From assembly GCA_018907035.1 (NCBI GenBank), contig JACCIC010000037.1:1171501-1235500 (forward strand): a stretch of 64,000 bases of DNA, given 5' to 3'. Of this stretch, positions 1-12,125 are shown piece after piece. This DNA comes from Sycobia sp. Sy_11. Taxonomy: Eukaryota > Arthropoda > Insecta > Hymenoptera > Epichrysomallidae. The notes beneath the pieces are model-generated. The model had not been told where the DNA came from. It ran no database searches and was given only the letters and a program-made list of their open reading frames with translations. How positions within the stretch are numbered: position 1 is the stretch's first letter; each line of letters opens with the position of its first letter. The translations under genes were made by a program, and so were the position numbers.

Positions 1-84
1 ATGTGTATGGCAAATTTGCATTAACAGCTGTGGTGTCGTATTCTGGCTTTCCCGTGAACGCTTGGAAAATAATCATTGGGACTA

Positions 85-87
<3 letters not shown>

Positions 88-124
<37 letters not shown>
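88..124. repeat. (GA)n microsatellite
   Basis: An uninterrupted GA dinucleotide run of about 37 bases near the window edge. No gene is seen beside it. Confidence 0.97.
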
Positions 125-127
<3 letters not shown>

Positions 128-3100
128 TAATAAACTTCAATCAAATAACATATTTTAAATAAATAAATTATTTTCTGTTCATTTTGGGTACCTAAGCATT
201 TCTCGTATCGCCTTGCTATTTAACATGAATTTCGATTTAGATTATTAAATTGAATGTTTCTGGAGCGATGAAAGCTAGGCTCAGATATAGTTAAAACTGT
301 AGGTTACAGAGTCCGGGAGTTACGAGTTCTGTTGTAACTTATACACTTGCTGATTACAGCATTAAAATGATAAATACATATTAATTTTATGTTTATTCCG
401 AATCAAGAATTCTTTATGTTTGTCTCTTCTTCATCAAAGAATATGAAGATAGTTATTAGACATCCCCGTAAAAAAGAATTTCTTTTGACCAGCACAGTTC
501 TTATTTATCGATATAATATCATCTCGTATGATATACAAAAATCGCGTTTTTTCGTACTTTTAGATATGAATATCATGAACCTTCTTGATAAGATGATTCC
601 GCGTTCAAATACAGAAAATTCAGAAAAATCCTGTGAAGCATCCGGATATTTTTCGTTTTGAAATTTCATAGATTTGTGAATTAATTACTAATTTTCAGTA
701 TAAAACTTTTCACTGTTTTGAATACAGTAATTATTTACCTACTGTTATTTCATAAATACATTCATCAATACATTTATTCTTGATAAGTATCTGACGACAA
801 ACGCGATAAAATTTTCCACAGCGTAGACAGAGGAGGTAAAACAATATAGAGTATACAGTATGGAATTTGGATTTCAGCGTCTATATTTTTACGAAGGAAT
901 TGATACATTTTAAAGACGGGACACGATCCCTATCATAAACGCGAGAACGAGTGCGAGGAGCATCCTGCGCAAAATAAAACGTCCTTTCAGCGCATTAGAG
1001 AACGTTATAATTCGTAATCAGAACAATCTGCTCACAGTACTACTAGAGTTACTAGGACCTGTTTTTGCGGTTCGACCGGAATCCGAGAAGCGGGAGGTCG
1101 AAGATTTCGTTATCGTTCGCCTTCATTGAATAGATCGAAATTGCTCACCTGAGCGCTGAAGTCGTGCGCGCGAATTTCGTGACCTCTTCGAGTGAATTGC
1201 GTATACAGATTTTCGTGAGACTACCTACATGCGATCTGTTTTCGTCATAATCAATCTTTCTAACCTATGTTTCCTGCTCTCTTAAGTCGGTTATACTTGC
1301 GCATTCTACGTAGATTCAATACTAAGCTCGTGTATCTGAGAATTCGTAGGCATGATGCTCAAAAGAGACATTTTTATTGAGAAAAACTGCTTAATCTGAG
1401 TTACGTGAAAATAAGCAGTCAGATGTTCTTTGCGGACAAATTTCATTTTGATTTTAATAGTATTTATATTTCAGGTTCTACGGAGGTGATTATAAATAAT
1501 GATAGTTTGGCTATCATTATAATAATATTAATTTGGTAAAAAGACTGTAATATAGACAAACATATTTATTTGTGTATAAAACTAATACATTCTAGTCTAA
1601 TTTAATAGCAATAATTTAAAAATTTTTCAAAATATGTGAAAGAGTTATTGCAAAATGCAGATTGAGCAAGTAGAGGTTTGAAGATTTTCGACCTAACGAA
1701 CTGCGAGAGAATGAAAAATCAGTTTGGGTTTTGTGAAGAAAAAGGATATGTAATTAAAGCAAGTTTTCAATAAATACAGAAAAACTATACCGAGTAAATA
1801 GCAGCCGCAAAACTTTCACTAATCACCGTATTAGGAAACGTAGAACCCCGATTTATCTTTTAGCTGGCCCAGTTTTCGAGACCTACTATTACGATGCCAT
1901 TTTATTTTTATAGTTTCTGCTCAAATCTTTGTATGCAATACCTTACACGTGTATTTACCGTATAATGTAGTAATAACAAAATGATTGCAAAATAAAAGCA
2001 CAGCAGTGCCCTTTATACTCGACGCATCTATCATAAAGTACCTGCGAAAATACGAAGTTCTTTTATTACTTAACCTTCACATCCTCTTTCGTCTTCTATG
2101 ATTATATGTAGTTACAAATACTCAAACACAGTTTAGATATTCGTTCAGCTACTCGTCTTTGATTTATTTTATTTAATTTCGTAAGAAAGTTATTAATTGG
2201 GTACGGTATAGTATTTCTGTGTCCTGAATATTTTTAATTTTACTTTAAGTTGGAGAGGTATGTCAAATTATCGACAGACGTCATTACCGCTAGAGAAACG
2301 AGTTTAAATTATGTTATCAGGAATTGATGCAGGTAGCGTTATAAAGCTCTTTACATATTCTAAATAGAAAGCTTAGAAAGTTGTAATTAGTTCATTTGCT
2401 TTATCAAGTATGGGTTTACAAGTTTAATATAAAATTACTATCAGGTATAAGAGAGAGGTAATGAGCTTTTTCTGATAATAATTATCATATAAAATCAAAA
2501 ATTTATACGATATTACAAATGAAAATTTAGAAAATATAATATAAAAATATAATTCTCTTTATGGGAAATATTATAAAAATATCTAATTTCAAAACAGTAA
2601 TAAAGCTGCATGGGGAACTTATTTTATTAGTTTTTGTAAACTTTAACTCTATTTTGCTCCAAGTAGTTGATATCAAGTTACGTGATTCTGGCGCGTGAGC
2701 ACGAATTCCGGTACATTTAATTTACCTACTTTTGAAATTTAAGCCACTTGAAATTCTAGATTTTTTTGTATATTCCGGAGTTTTCGGAAGATTCTTTTTA
2801 TCAGAAACATATTTTTGGCTAATTACGAAAAATTTAGAAGTTCGGGAAATACGTTAAATAGATCGTGAATATTTTAAAACTTTTTTAAAAAGAGATTTTA
2901 CATTGATGCATTTACAAAGATTATATCAATAATTATAATATTTTACAGCAAAATTTATTTAGGAAAAATATCTAGTTGCACGGAACTAATAAATTCACGA
3001 ATGATGTAATGAAATTCCTTATATTAACTATTTAATTGACATATTTAAAAATTTACACGATTATCCTTGGAAAATTCTTTGGTGATCAAGTTGCGATCTA

Positions 3101-4290
3101 ATTAACCTGCTTATTGTTATTAATTATATTAATTACCTCTAATAATTTTTTTATGCAAGATGATTATTAATATTATCGAAATTACAGACAATCACAGCGC
3201 TGCAGCTTTACGCAAATTTATCAACGTGTACTTATGACCTTTTCATTAGTGAAATAATTAGATCTAATAATTTTACATTTTATGTATATTTATTTTAGAT
3301 AAACTGGCGAACTAAAAGTATCATTTCATGCTTTAAGACATATATATTATTCATTTATATAGCAGTACAATAATTCAATTAATGGAAAAAAAGAAACTAT
3401 TAAAATATAAAAAGTTATTTCAATTAGGATATACAGTTTCCATGAGAAGTTTTGAAACGGTTTTAGAACTCGCTAGGGAATCATTATCACGAACTTTTAG
3501 CACAGTATGAATTTAATTATTTCGGTGTCTGGTTAAGCTTAACAATTAAGTGTAGTCGATAATTAAAATATAGATAATGATTCTACGTGAAAAGTAATTT
3601 TGAGGTTACGTTTTTAATCGTCTGAATGCAATAATGGAAGGGAAACAAATATTGAATATGAATATCGATTAAAAGTTTATTGCTTCTCGATAATTCTAGA
3701 TCAATAACACTTACTTCCGTTTACATTAACTTTGAGTAATCTTAGGTAAAGCCAATATTTCTTAAGTTCCATTTAGTCTCAGATAATTTGTTAAACATGA
3801 GGCGGGTTAAAGATTTTGTGGAAGTGAAAATTAGTAACGATATATAATCATAATTACAATATATACGTACATAATTGTAATATATAATTAGAAAAATCGG
3901 ATTCTTCGTATTCTGGTTCTCAAAGTAATGTAAGCTGCGAATAGAACTAAAATATTCACCCAAAACCATATAAATAAAGTTTTAAATAGATCTCTATTCA
4001 GAAATCGAACTCAAAATTCAATTAACACAAGTTAGAAGCTTTGCCAATCAGAAAAAATAATTTATAGCCATTTCATAAAAAATCTGAAAGGTTGATAAAT
4101 CATAAAAATTACATTTTTAATTCAAATTTAGTTCTTTCTCATTTTTATTGCGAATAATAGATTAATTTTTAAAATCTATTGAGCAAGAGGAGCGTGCTCA
4201 TCAATTACACTTATTCCTTTAATCTAAGCGCTTTTCTTTTCCTAATCCTGTATAATATAATGCATATAATTTCGTTCCAACTAAATTCTG
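125..4290. other. AT-rich noncoding stretch, no gene seen
   Basis: Only short, compositionally random open frames occur on either strand. One segment, about 1010-1260, is visibly richer in G and C. On the minus strand that segment carries a good splice-donor word (CAG followed by GTGAGC, boundary near 1150), but no coding frame or partner acceptor could be tied to it. The remainder is A/T homopolymer-like filler. Confidence 0.6.
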
Positions 4291-4640
4291 TAATTCTCAC
4301 GCGATTAGAGGATTTAACTTATGGGGGAGCGGTATCTCTATTCTCGCGATGCAATTGCACTGCAACTATATTTGAAGGGGTGGCGGTATAATTGTAGACT
4401 GCGGAGGGCTATTTCGAGTATTTCATTAAAATCAGCGATAAATTCACCTGGAAGTAGCTGCTTGCCACCGGGAAGTGCCGATAATTTACGCTGCAGTCCA
4501 ATCAATAATGCGCTGTTTTAGCGAAATGGCGATGGGGAGGTGAAAAATGGGATTTTTATCTAGGTTTGCGGAAAAAAAACTTTTTTGCAACCGTGTCCAG
4601 TGCTGTCTTCAATAGCTGGGGGCTTTAGCGCAAGGTGACA
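4291..4640. other. Higher-complexity island, possible regulatory DNA
   Basis: A GC-richer patch within AT-rich surroundings, with overlapping short open frames that resemble no protein family. It contains a CACCTG E-box near 4447 and the word CAATCAATAATG near 4500, which resembles Pbx/Hox-type homeodomain sites. Function is inference from composition and motif words only. Confidence 0.3.
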
Positions 4641-6124
4641 AAAATCTATTTTTGACATTTTCTAATTCTGTTAATATGTTTTCCACTTAATCATTACAGC
4701 ATAATTAATTTAAGCAACCTATTTTTGAGTGAACGGTATGTGGGAAATTTAAGTATAATTTGTAGTATGTGACTAATAGTAGTAAAACAGTTTTATGATG
4801 ATGTGTTTAAAGAAGTTATTTCTCCGCAGAAAATTAGTGTAAGGTACATAATCCATGCATGCTAACACATTAGCTCGATAAATAAAAAATCACATGTAGC
4901 TTGTGGCTTGATACAGTTTTTAAACAATAAAAAAATTTATAGTTTGCAACTTATATTTTGTAAAGATAACTGTAAATTTATCCAAAAGATCGAGAAGATA
5001 CTTTGGTTTTTGAAATATAATATTTTGAATCGTGAATAAAATCAGGAAGTAAAGATTTTTTTCAAATTGAACAATACAAAACGAATCTGCCAATAAGTTA
5101 GGATCTTTATGTAATCATTTGGATTGTCGAGCAACGGATGATAGATATTTTTGAAAATGATTATATAGCGTCAAGACTGTTACAATTTACAATTCATAGT
5201 TCTATCAATGAATTTGAATGATCGTTTTCAGTATTAAAGCAAATAAAAAATCTGTATATATTTACAATTATGAAGGATTGTATTCTCTTTAAATAGTTGC
5301 CACATAATTCGGTTTCTCTCGAACAATTGATGTTAAGGACATAGTAGATGATTTCGAAGAAACGAATTAAAATAAAAGTTAATAAAAATTATAATATAAT
5401 TTAGTGTAATATGAGAAAAAACGTCAGAATTTAAAAAGTATAATTTTTTGTTACATAAGTTATTTTTCTGTGAATTTTTTACTCTCTATAGAGTAAGGGT
5501 GGAGGGAGGAGGGGATCGCCTCTCTCATTATAACGCGTTTCGCAAGCTCTTAATTCGCATGCGATTGTATCTATGCAATGTCATTGTAACGATACGATAA
5601 ATTCGTTATGATACAAGTATGTATCTTCCAAGAGTATAAATAAAAGATGCGTAATCGTGCAACAAATACAATAAACTAAATGATTTGAGTTGTCCTTTGA
5701 ACATTAACAGTTGTATTATAATATAGAGCGAAAAAATAATAATTAACTTTGCTTGACATCAAATTTTGCTCATCCTCGCAAGAATTTTAGTAGCTAGAAT
5801 ATTGTTAAGGCGTGCTATATACAATATAATTGTGTTTTGAAATAATTATCTCTATAATTTTCATATTATATAAAATTCAACATTTAATGAGTTGTTTAAT
5901 AGACCAATTGTAGTATACAAAATTGGTCATATCCTTACTAATATCATTAACTACTTGTATAGTTTTAATATTCTCTATAGTTTACTTTGTGTAATAAACA
6001 AATGATGCACAATTTTAAATAAAACCAGTACCAATTTATATAAAATAAGTTTATTAGAAAAGCCAACCGCGAAAACGTTCTAACAAATTAAAATAACCTT
6101 AGTGCAGACGAAAAGAACAACGTT
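4641..6124. other. AT-rich noncoding stretch, no gene seen
   Basis: No coding frame, RNA gene or clear mobile element was recognised. A short purine-rich GGAGGGAGGAGGGG run lies near 5500. Confidence 0.6.
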
Positions 6125-6440
6125 GTTTCATAATTTCTGTACCCTATTTCAAAGGCGTACAATTTCGAGCGATAAGCCTCACTCACAGATGACAGTCCAA
6201 ACTCTTCTCGCACACGGACGGACGGAGAGCCCGAGGCGGCCAACGATACACGTCTCCTGATTTTGAAATTCTCGATATTTTGCTCAAGTCAGAGCTCGAC
6301 CTATTTCAATATAATTCTGTAGAAAGGCTTTCTTTTAAGGAAAATATCCGAATATCTCGTCACATCACGGATTCCTGCTTTTAACAAGCATCTTTCACTT
6401 CACCTCTTTCGAAAATCTCAAGATTTTCTCAATAGCAAGT
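6125..6440 (+). repeat. Interspersed repeat, copy 1
   Basis: This segment shares a series of collinear words with 8881-9265, in the same order and orientation. Shared words include CGGAGAGCCC, TCTCGATATTTT, AAAATATCCGA, GTCACATCA and CCTCTTTCGAAAATCT, separated by similarly sized diverged spacers. The pattern is that of two old copies of one repeat family or an old segmental duplication. No coding capacity is evident, and the family is unknown to me. Confidence 0.7.
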
Positions 6441-8196
6441 ATTCGGCCGTTTATTTGTGAAACCATGTACAAGATATGTTAAGGCAAAATCTTCTGTTTT
6501 ACCTTCAAGGTACGGTTTAAGCGAGTACCTTATTTGTACATATAATACGACCTATAAAGAAAATTCCCTCCCGATTTCCATATTTTTCATTGTTCCCATC
6601 GATTTTCCATATTTTTCATACGTTCATTTAAACCATAGCGTTCAATAATTTTATTTATTCGAATCTTTCTTTTCTCGTCTTTACTTTACATAAATTTTTA
6701 TCTGAATGATTCACTCAAACTTTTTACCGCTTTGTCTGAAGTATTGCACAACTTATAAACTTAATCCAGAAGCTCCTAGAAATTGAACACTTAAAATTAA
6801 GAAAAACATCAAATATAATAATAGATTTTACATGATATTTTAGTTGTTTTAAGAGTGTCTTACACATAATAATTTCTAACAAGTAAAAGTTACAGGTAAT
6901 ACTAAAATAAAATGACTAATGTTTGAAAATAAAATTAATATAATATTAACATTACTATTTCATCTTCAACTTCATCATAAAAATGCACATAGATACAATT
7001 GTGTAACGGGAATTGGACTTATAATGAACCTATAATTAATTTCTTTTATACATAAATGAATTCAATATGTAAACTTACGTTTAGGACGAAGAAAATTCCC
7101 CATCGAAGTGCGCACCTCTGCAATTCTCACTTCCTTATATGCGTCCGGAAAAGCGCGATGTATCTTGCCTTTATTTAAAAAATTTCGCGGCGTTTGAAGG
7201 TCTAACATTAAAAGAATATTTATTTTTAATTGAAGGCAACTACTCGCGAATCCAGCCTTTTCAGAACGAATCTACGTCAGGTTGCGTTAACTGCCATCGT
7301 TTACTTAAACATACGTTTCTTATAACGTATCTTCCGAATTTTCAGATTATAATAAAAGGACTTAAAGAAATAAAAACTTCGATTTAATTTTAAAGAACTG
7401 ATTTCATAGTTAACCACAATATAATATTATGCACCTTAGCAAGCCAGCGGAATATTGAATGCTGAGGAGAGGCGCTCACGCTTATATTGTTTGGCCCTTA
7501 CTTATCGATATAGTTTCCGTGAATTTAGCGCTAAAGGGTGTAAGGTGAAGAACATAAGGTTGTTAAGATCTCGAGCGGCTTCGTCTCGAAACCATAAGGT
7601 GCGGAATAAAAATCTAATCTAATAAACAAAAATATCATTTTTTCCACTTTTATAGAATTCATCTTTATGTTTAGATAGAGTTCAACAGCTTTTGAAAATA
7701 ATCATTTTATTTTCAAATTTCGAAATTTCGAAATGGTCTCATTTCCAAATCTAAGTTGGAATTTTCTTCAGTCAAAATTGAAGCTGGGATTTTTCAGTCT
7801 TTGAAATTGATATAGAATTATTATTATGCATTATGTAAAAGAGCGTAGAAGTAGATTATTGTATGAAAATGTTAGAATGGTGAACAGTATTTGATTATAA
7901 ATGTAGAAAAAAAGAAGTATCGACATTGAGATTGTTTTTTTAAACACAATCATAATTCTTTATTTTGTTATTTGAATTTTAGTTCAATTTTATTAATAGT
8001 TCAATATTTCATTGAATTTTCTACTTGAACTTTTTTTATGTCAAGGTTGAAAAATTATGACTTTTGTATCATTTTGTTTATCCTAGAATTTTTTTGTTTT
8101 GTGTTATAATTTCGTGGTGATATGTGATCTCTGTAAGAAACCTTCAATAAATACAAGGAGTAATAAGAAGTGAAATATTTAGAGTTAATATTATTA
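6441..8196. other. AT-rich noncoding stretch, no gene seen
   Basis: An open frame of 82 codons at 7139-7387 matches no family I know and has the composition of chance. About 7450-7610 is somewhat more complex. Nothing else was recognised. Confidence 0.55.
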
Positions 8197-8286
8197 TCAT
8201 CGTGCTCATCATCATCAGAGGTGCAATCAGCCAAAACTGGAACTCGAACTAGGGTAACCGAGTCTTTACATCACTAAACGTACCAT
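8197..8286 (-). mobile_element. tRNA-derived SINE-like head with GAT-rich tail
   Basis: On the minus strand, TAGTTCGAGTTCC at 8239-8251 closely resembles the pol III B box (GGTTCGANTCC). About 20 bases upstream is a weak A-box-like TTTAGTGATG. After the tRNA-like part comes a short unrelated stretch and then GATGATGATGAG, the kind of simple tail seen on short retroposons. The A box is poor and no full cloverleaf can be drawn, so this is not a functional tRNA gene. A decayed SINE is the best reading. Confidence 0.45.
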
Positions 8287-8880
8287 TTTAAACCTCTTAC
8301 GAGATATTTTATTCTCTATTCTTTATTTTATCTTCACTGGTATATTCTTAATTTTTCATGAATATCGGTAACGAATCATGTATATCGTATTGTTGCTTTG
8401 CTATAGTTTGCAAAGTCTAGCGATACGAATACGAAGAGATATTCTCCTATTGCCAATAAGCTAAGCGCCCTCATAAGTGTAAAAATAGCTTTAATTTCAT
8501 TCCCTTTTTGGCTAGATATATCAAAGCTTAGAATTGGAATTATTAGAATTATTAGAATTGGACTGTAAGTTATTGGAGTAGCTAAGTTAACGAATGATAT
8601 ATTTTTCTTTACGAGCGTTGTTCTTTTTATTCATATATAGGTAAACATACAAACATGATCAGTATAGGTCAAAAATGGGTAACCCAGTTCAATTTTAAAG
8701 TTAATGCATATTTAATCCGAGTGTTTAGATTCAAATATATACTAACTGGGAAGTTGAAATTAAAACCAAAATTTTAAATATTAAAAGATAATTGTTTAAT
8801 TGACACAGAAAATGTAATCCAATAGAAAGAAACTTCCACCGTTCGACAACGAGTAAGCAATGAATCTCTAGCGACTCACA
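8287..8880. other. AT-rich noncoding stretch, no gene seen
   Basis: No support for a gene or RNA. The minus-strand 153-codon open frame that enters here (8731-9192) runs through the repeat copy at 8881-9265, so it is not evidence of a host gene. Confidence 0.55.
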
Positions 8881-9265
8881 GACGTCTTTTATAGACTTAT
8901 CGTCTTTCTTAGCCGTCTCAAATTTCATAGCGATAATCCCCACTCGATAATCGTAGCCCCAAATTCTCGCGCAGTCGATCGGTCGGAGAGCCCATGGTGG
9001 CAAACCTAGCGCGCTTACTTCTTTAAAAAATCTCGATATTTTTGAATAACAAGAATACAATTCACCTAAACATGAATTTGTAAAATTATTATCTTTCAGA
9101 AAAATATCCGATTTTTCTGTCACATCAAGGATTAAATATTTAAGCCTCTTTCGAAAATCTGAACATTTTACCATAGTAAGATTACAAATCACCTACACGT
9201 GGATATGTAAAAATACTATTTTAGATAAAATATTTGATTTTTCCGCCAGGGCACGGATAATAAGT
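8881..9265 (+). repeat. Interspersed repeat, copy 2, with an internal duplicated unit
   Basis: Collinear with 6125-6440 (shared words listed there). It also contains a second-order repeat: about 9046-9135 and 9175-9263 are diverged copies of one unit about 90 bases long, spaced about 128 bases apart. Both units contain the word series TCACCTA, ATGTAAAA or TTGTAAAA, then a TTTGATTTTT- or CCGATTTTT-like run, then CACGGAT or CAAGGAT. The minus-strand open frame 8731-9192 spans this copy and shows no recognisable domain. Confidence 0.65.
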
Positions 9266-10090
9266 GTACCTAAATGTATACATCGTGGGACCTTTAACGA
9301 AACTTTTTTTCACAACTTTATATTTATTAACTTATGCTGTAGTCAACTTTTGTTCCAGGAACTATTCTGCTACGATTCATTGCTTACTTTTTCATCTCGA
9401 ATTTTACGTAGATGTGCTTATGCGTAGTGTACTGTTTATGCCGATAAACTTTATATATATTCTAAAGATGATAATTCAAACATTTGTTATAATCATACAT
9501 TTTCTCGCGTTCACATGATTAAATAACATACTGTTTTCATAATTATGTGAATAAATAACATAATTAATACAAAAGCCATTTTAGTCACGCTATTCCTATC
9601 GATATACATTATAGTAAATCAATATGCAGTATATTTGAACTTACAAATAATAGTGATATCATCGATTCTAACAAATCATCTCTTAAGTAATATAAAATAT
9701 AACAATTACATAATATAAATGTAAAAAGATTAATTTTTTATTATTTTCAAATGCGCATTATTTCAATCTGTAACGCCGAGGCTTACAGATATTACATAGC
9801 AATCCTCTGATGAACCAAGAAATTAACTTGCCATCAATGGTACTAAAAAAAGATTTACTTTATAAAAAAAGTCCAATTTTTCATGGAAAATTATCAAAAA
9901 TGCATTTATGTAAAAAATTCTGTTTTCTCCGATAATTCGCGTTTCAAAAGGATAACTTTTAGCGTCTCTCCGAGTGGCTTTTTTTGCAAGACAAAACAGA
10001 AAGTTATTAGCAATATAAAACTAATAATAAAGTTTAGATAACATTAACTGCGTAGTTTAGCGAAAAATAGACTAATACTGTAAGAATAGA
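9266..10090. other. AT-rich noncoding stretch, no gene seen
   Basis: Open frames here are short and hydrophobic by AT bias (for example 9264-9518), with no family resemblance. Confidence 0.6.
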
Positions 10091-10345
10091 AAGTTGGTTT
10101 ATGTTAACAGCGAGCCAGTTCGTCGCTAACCGTTGATTTTATAGAGGAATAAATTTTCGATTTACCGAGTCGAGACCGTTCGAAGCATTCGCACGCGGAG
10201 AGTAAGCCGCGCACCCGAAGCCGGCCTCCAGTTTCGTCAATTTCACACGGGCCAATCGCGCGTCGCCCCTCGTCGGATTACAAAGCCTGCGCGCGGCATT
10301 GATTTGTGCCTGAATTTGTCGTGGGTGTTGTCCCAAGGCAGTCTT
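10091..10345. other. GC-rich high-complexity island, candidate regulatory DNA
   Basis: An abrupt GC-rich, CpG-rich block with sharp edges against AT-rich sequence. It contains CGGATTACAAAG near 10273, which combines a GGATTA (Otx/Bicoid-type) core with ACAAAG (SOX-type). A minus-strand 65-codon frame covers it but looks like a by-product of the GC bias. It could equally be an untranslated first exon. Confidence 0.35.
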
Positions 10346-11290
10346 TGGAAAAATAAAAAAAAATTTTTAGTTCAATATATGTGAGTTTTTATTCTTTTGA
10401 ATACGTACCTTGTTGTACATTATATATTCAGTTATTCGGGCACAATATTTCATTTGATTTATTGTCCTCGAATTTTTATTATAGCAACAAAAGTATTAAA
10501 CTGATTTTCATGTCTAACTTGCGATTTTGTCGTCTACATGCGAATGTAATGTAATTATCAAATTTACTTAATTCTACTTGTAATTTTACTTGTAGAATGG
10601 CGAAGATTAACGTGATCAATGTTTATTGGAAATTACGTTCATTTATTCAATTATACGTAACTCTAAATGTATCCAATATGTTCTCTTTTTGCTTAAAACG
10701 TCAATAGATCTTTGAATTTCATAGATTTCTTAGTGCATTCATTGAATGAATAATTTAAAATTGATAATTTTATGCATCGCTTTGAGAGCAACTTTAACAC
10801 ATTCTTTTAATAATTCAAATCCTTTAAGAATATTCTAATTTAATAAAACCATATTATTTTGATTGAAATAATAAATTGGAAATATCTGAATTAATTGAAC
10901 GTTCAAATGCAAATGCTTAGATCTCAATAGAAATTTTTATGCCTTCATTTTAACATAATTTATAGTGATTTTTCGGACAGTTTTATAAATCATAAAAAAA
11001 TTGATAAAAGATTTTCCAGTCCATCGTTTGTTTATATTTTATGACAACTTAGGATGATTGCACACATTTCGTTTTAACTTAACGAATTTCGTTTCGCAAT
11101 ACATAAACATTTAGCACGCGAGACTTAAATGAAAGAATTACGATGTCGGTTAAATAAATATATAATATAATGTGAAGGCAATTTAATTCTTTTATATTTG
11201 GCAAAGCAATCGAGTAAATTGAATTAATTAAGAGTTCCGCAGGGGAGGTTCATACAAAACAAGCTTTACGAACTCCAATATCCATTAGAA
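10346..11290. other. AT-rich noncoding stretch, no gene seen
   Basis: No gene, RNA or mobile element recognised. Confidence 0.6.
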
Positions 11291-12125
11291 GCTATGTATA
11301 TTAACTTCCCTCTCCTTTCCCTTTCAGAGTGTCCTCTCTACGTCATCCAACTCACCCTAGGGCTCTCTCTCTCTCTCTCTCTCTCTCCATCTCATACTGT
11401 CCGTATGCCTCTCTTACTTCTGTACACCATCTATCCAGCACCGCTTCATTTCTATTTCCTCTTATATCTCTCAATATTCATATATTCTCGCCATCTGTTT
11501 TTTACGACAGCTCCGTGCCCGTGCCATATCGCGGCACAAAATTTTCCTCGTGCGTTTGAGCTGCTATTATTCTTCGGATTTCTCTCTTTCTTTATCTCTT
11601 TTTCTGCTACTTTCTCTCTTGCCCTCATAAAACCTGAATTTTTATCTATACAGCTCGATTCCGTCCAAAAACTGCCTCGACGACGACTTCGGCTTTTACA
11701 TTCGTTGGCGTCCTTTTACTGGTACGGCTGATCCGAAGGTGTGAGGGGGGTGAGGAGGGGGGGGGGATGAGACAGAAAACAGCTGAGAAGACGACGATAT
11801 TAATTCACCACCTGATGGATTTGTGAATTTACGAGCGCGAGCGACCCAGTCGGAACGCGCTCCGTTTTAATCGCGCGAAATGACTTTGCGCCAGGCTCGC
11901 AAATTAACCCCTTCTCATCCACCACGCTCCGCCCCTCCCTCTCGCCAGTCGGCTCTACACTGTTTCTTCGCGTCTACCGGCTGGCGTATTAATCGAAACG
12001 TGACACAGACTGGAAGAGGAAGTGATTCTGCCGTTATTCCGTGTCGATTTCCTTGGGGGTGATAATAAACTCCGTGAATATGGGCGGTGTAATTATTATT
12101 CGCTCTAAACAACGTAACCATTTTT
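11291..12125. other. Pyrimidine-rich then GC-rich island
   Basis: The first half (about 11300-11700) is strongly pyrimidine-biased on the plus strand and includes a (CT)n tract. It then passes through a G-rich run (about 11740-11766) into a CpG-rich segment. CAGCTG and CACCTG E-box words occur near 11780 and 11810. Open frames here (11294-11731 and others) are rich in Ser, Leu and Phe simply because of the CT bias, so I do not call a protein. A regulatory element or untranslated exon is possible. Confidence 0.35.
11363..11388. repeat. (CT)n microsatellite
   Basis: CT dinucleotide run of about 26 bases inside the pyrimidine-rich block. Confidence 0.95.

Noticed and set aside
3846..3890. Inverted AATTACAAT / ATTGTAAT words
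   Set aside because: Short arms in very AT-rich DNA, expected by chance.
11294..11731. 145-codon plus-strand open frame
   Set aside because: Its Leu/Ser/Phe richness comes directly from the CT-biased sequence and microsatellite; no domain or splice context.
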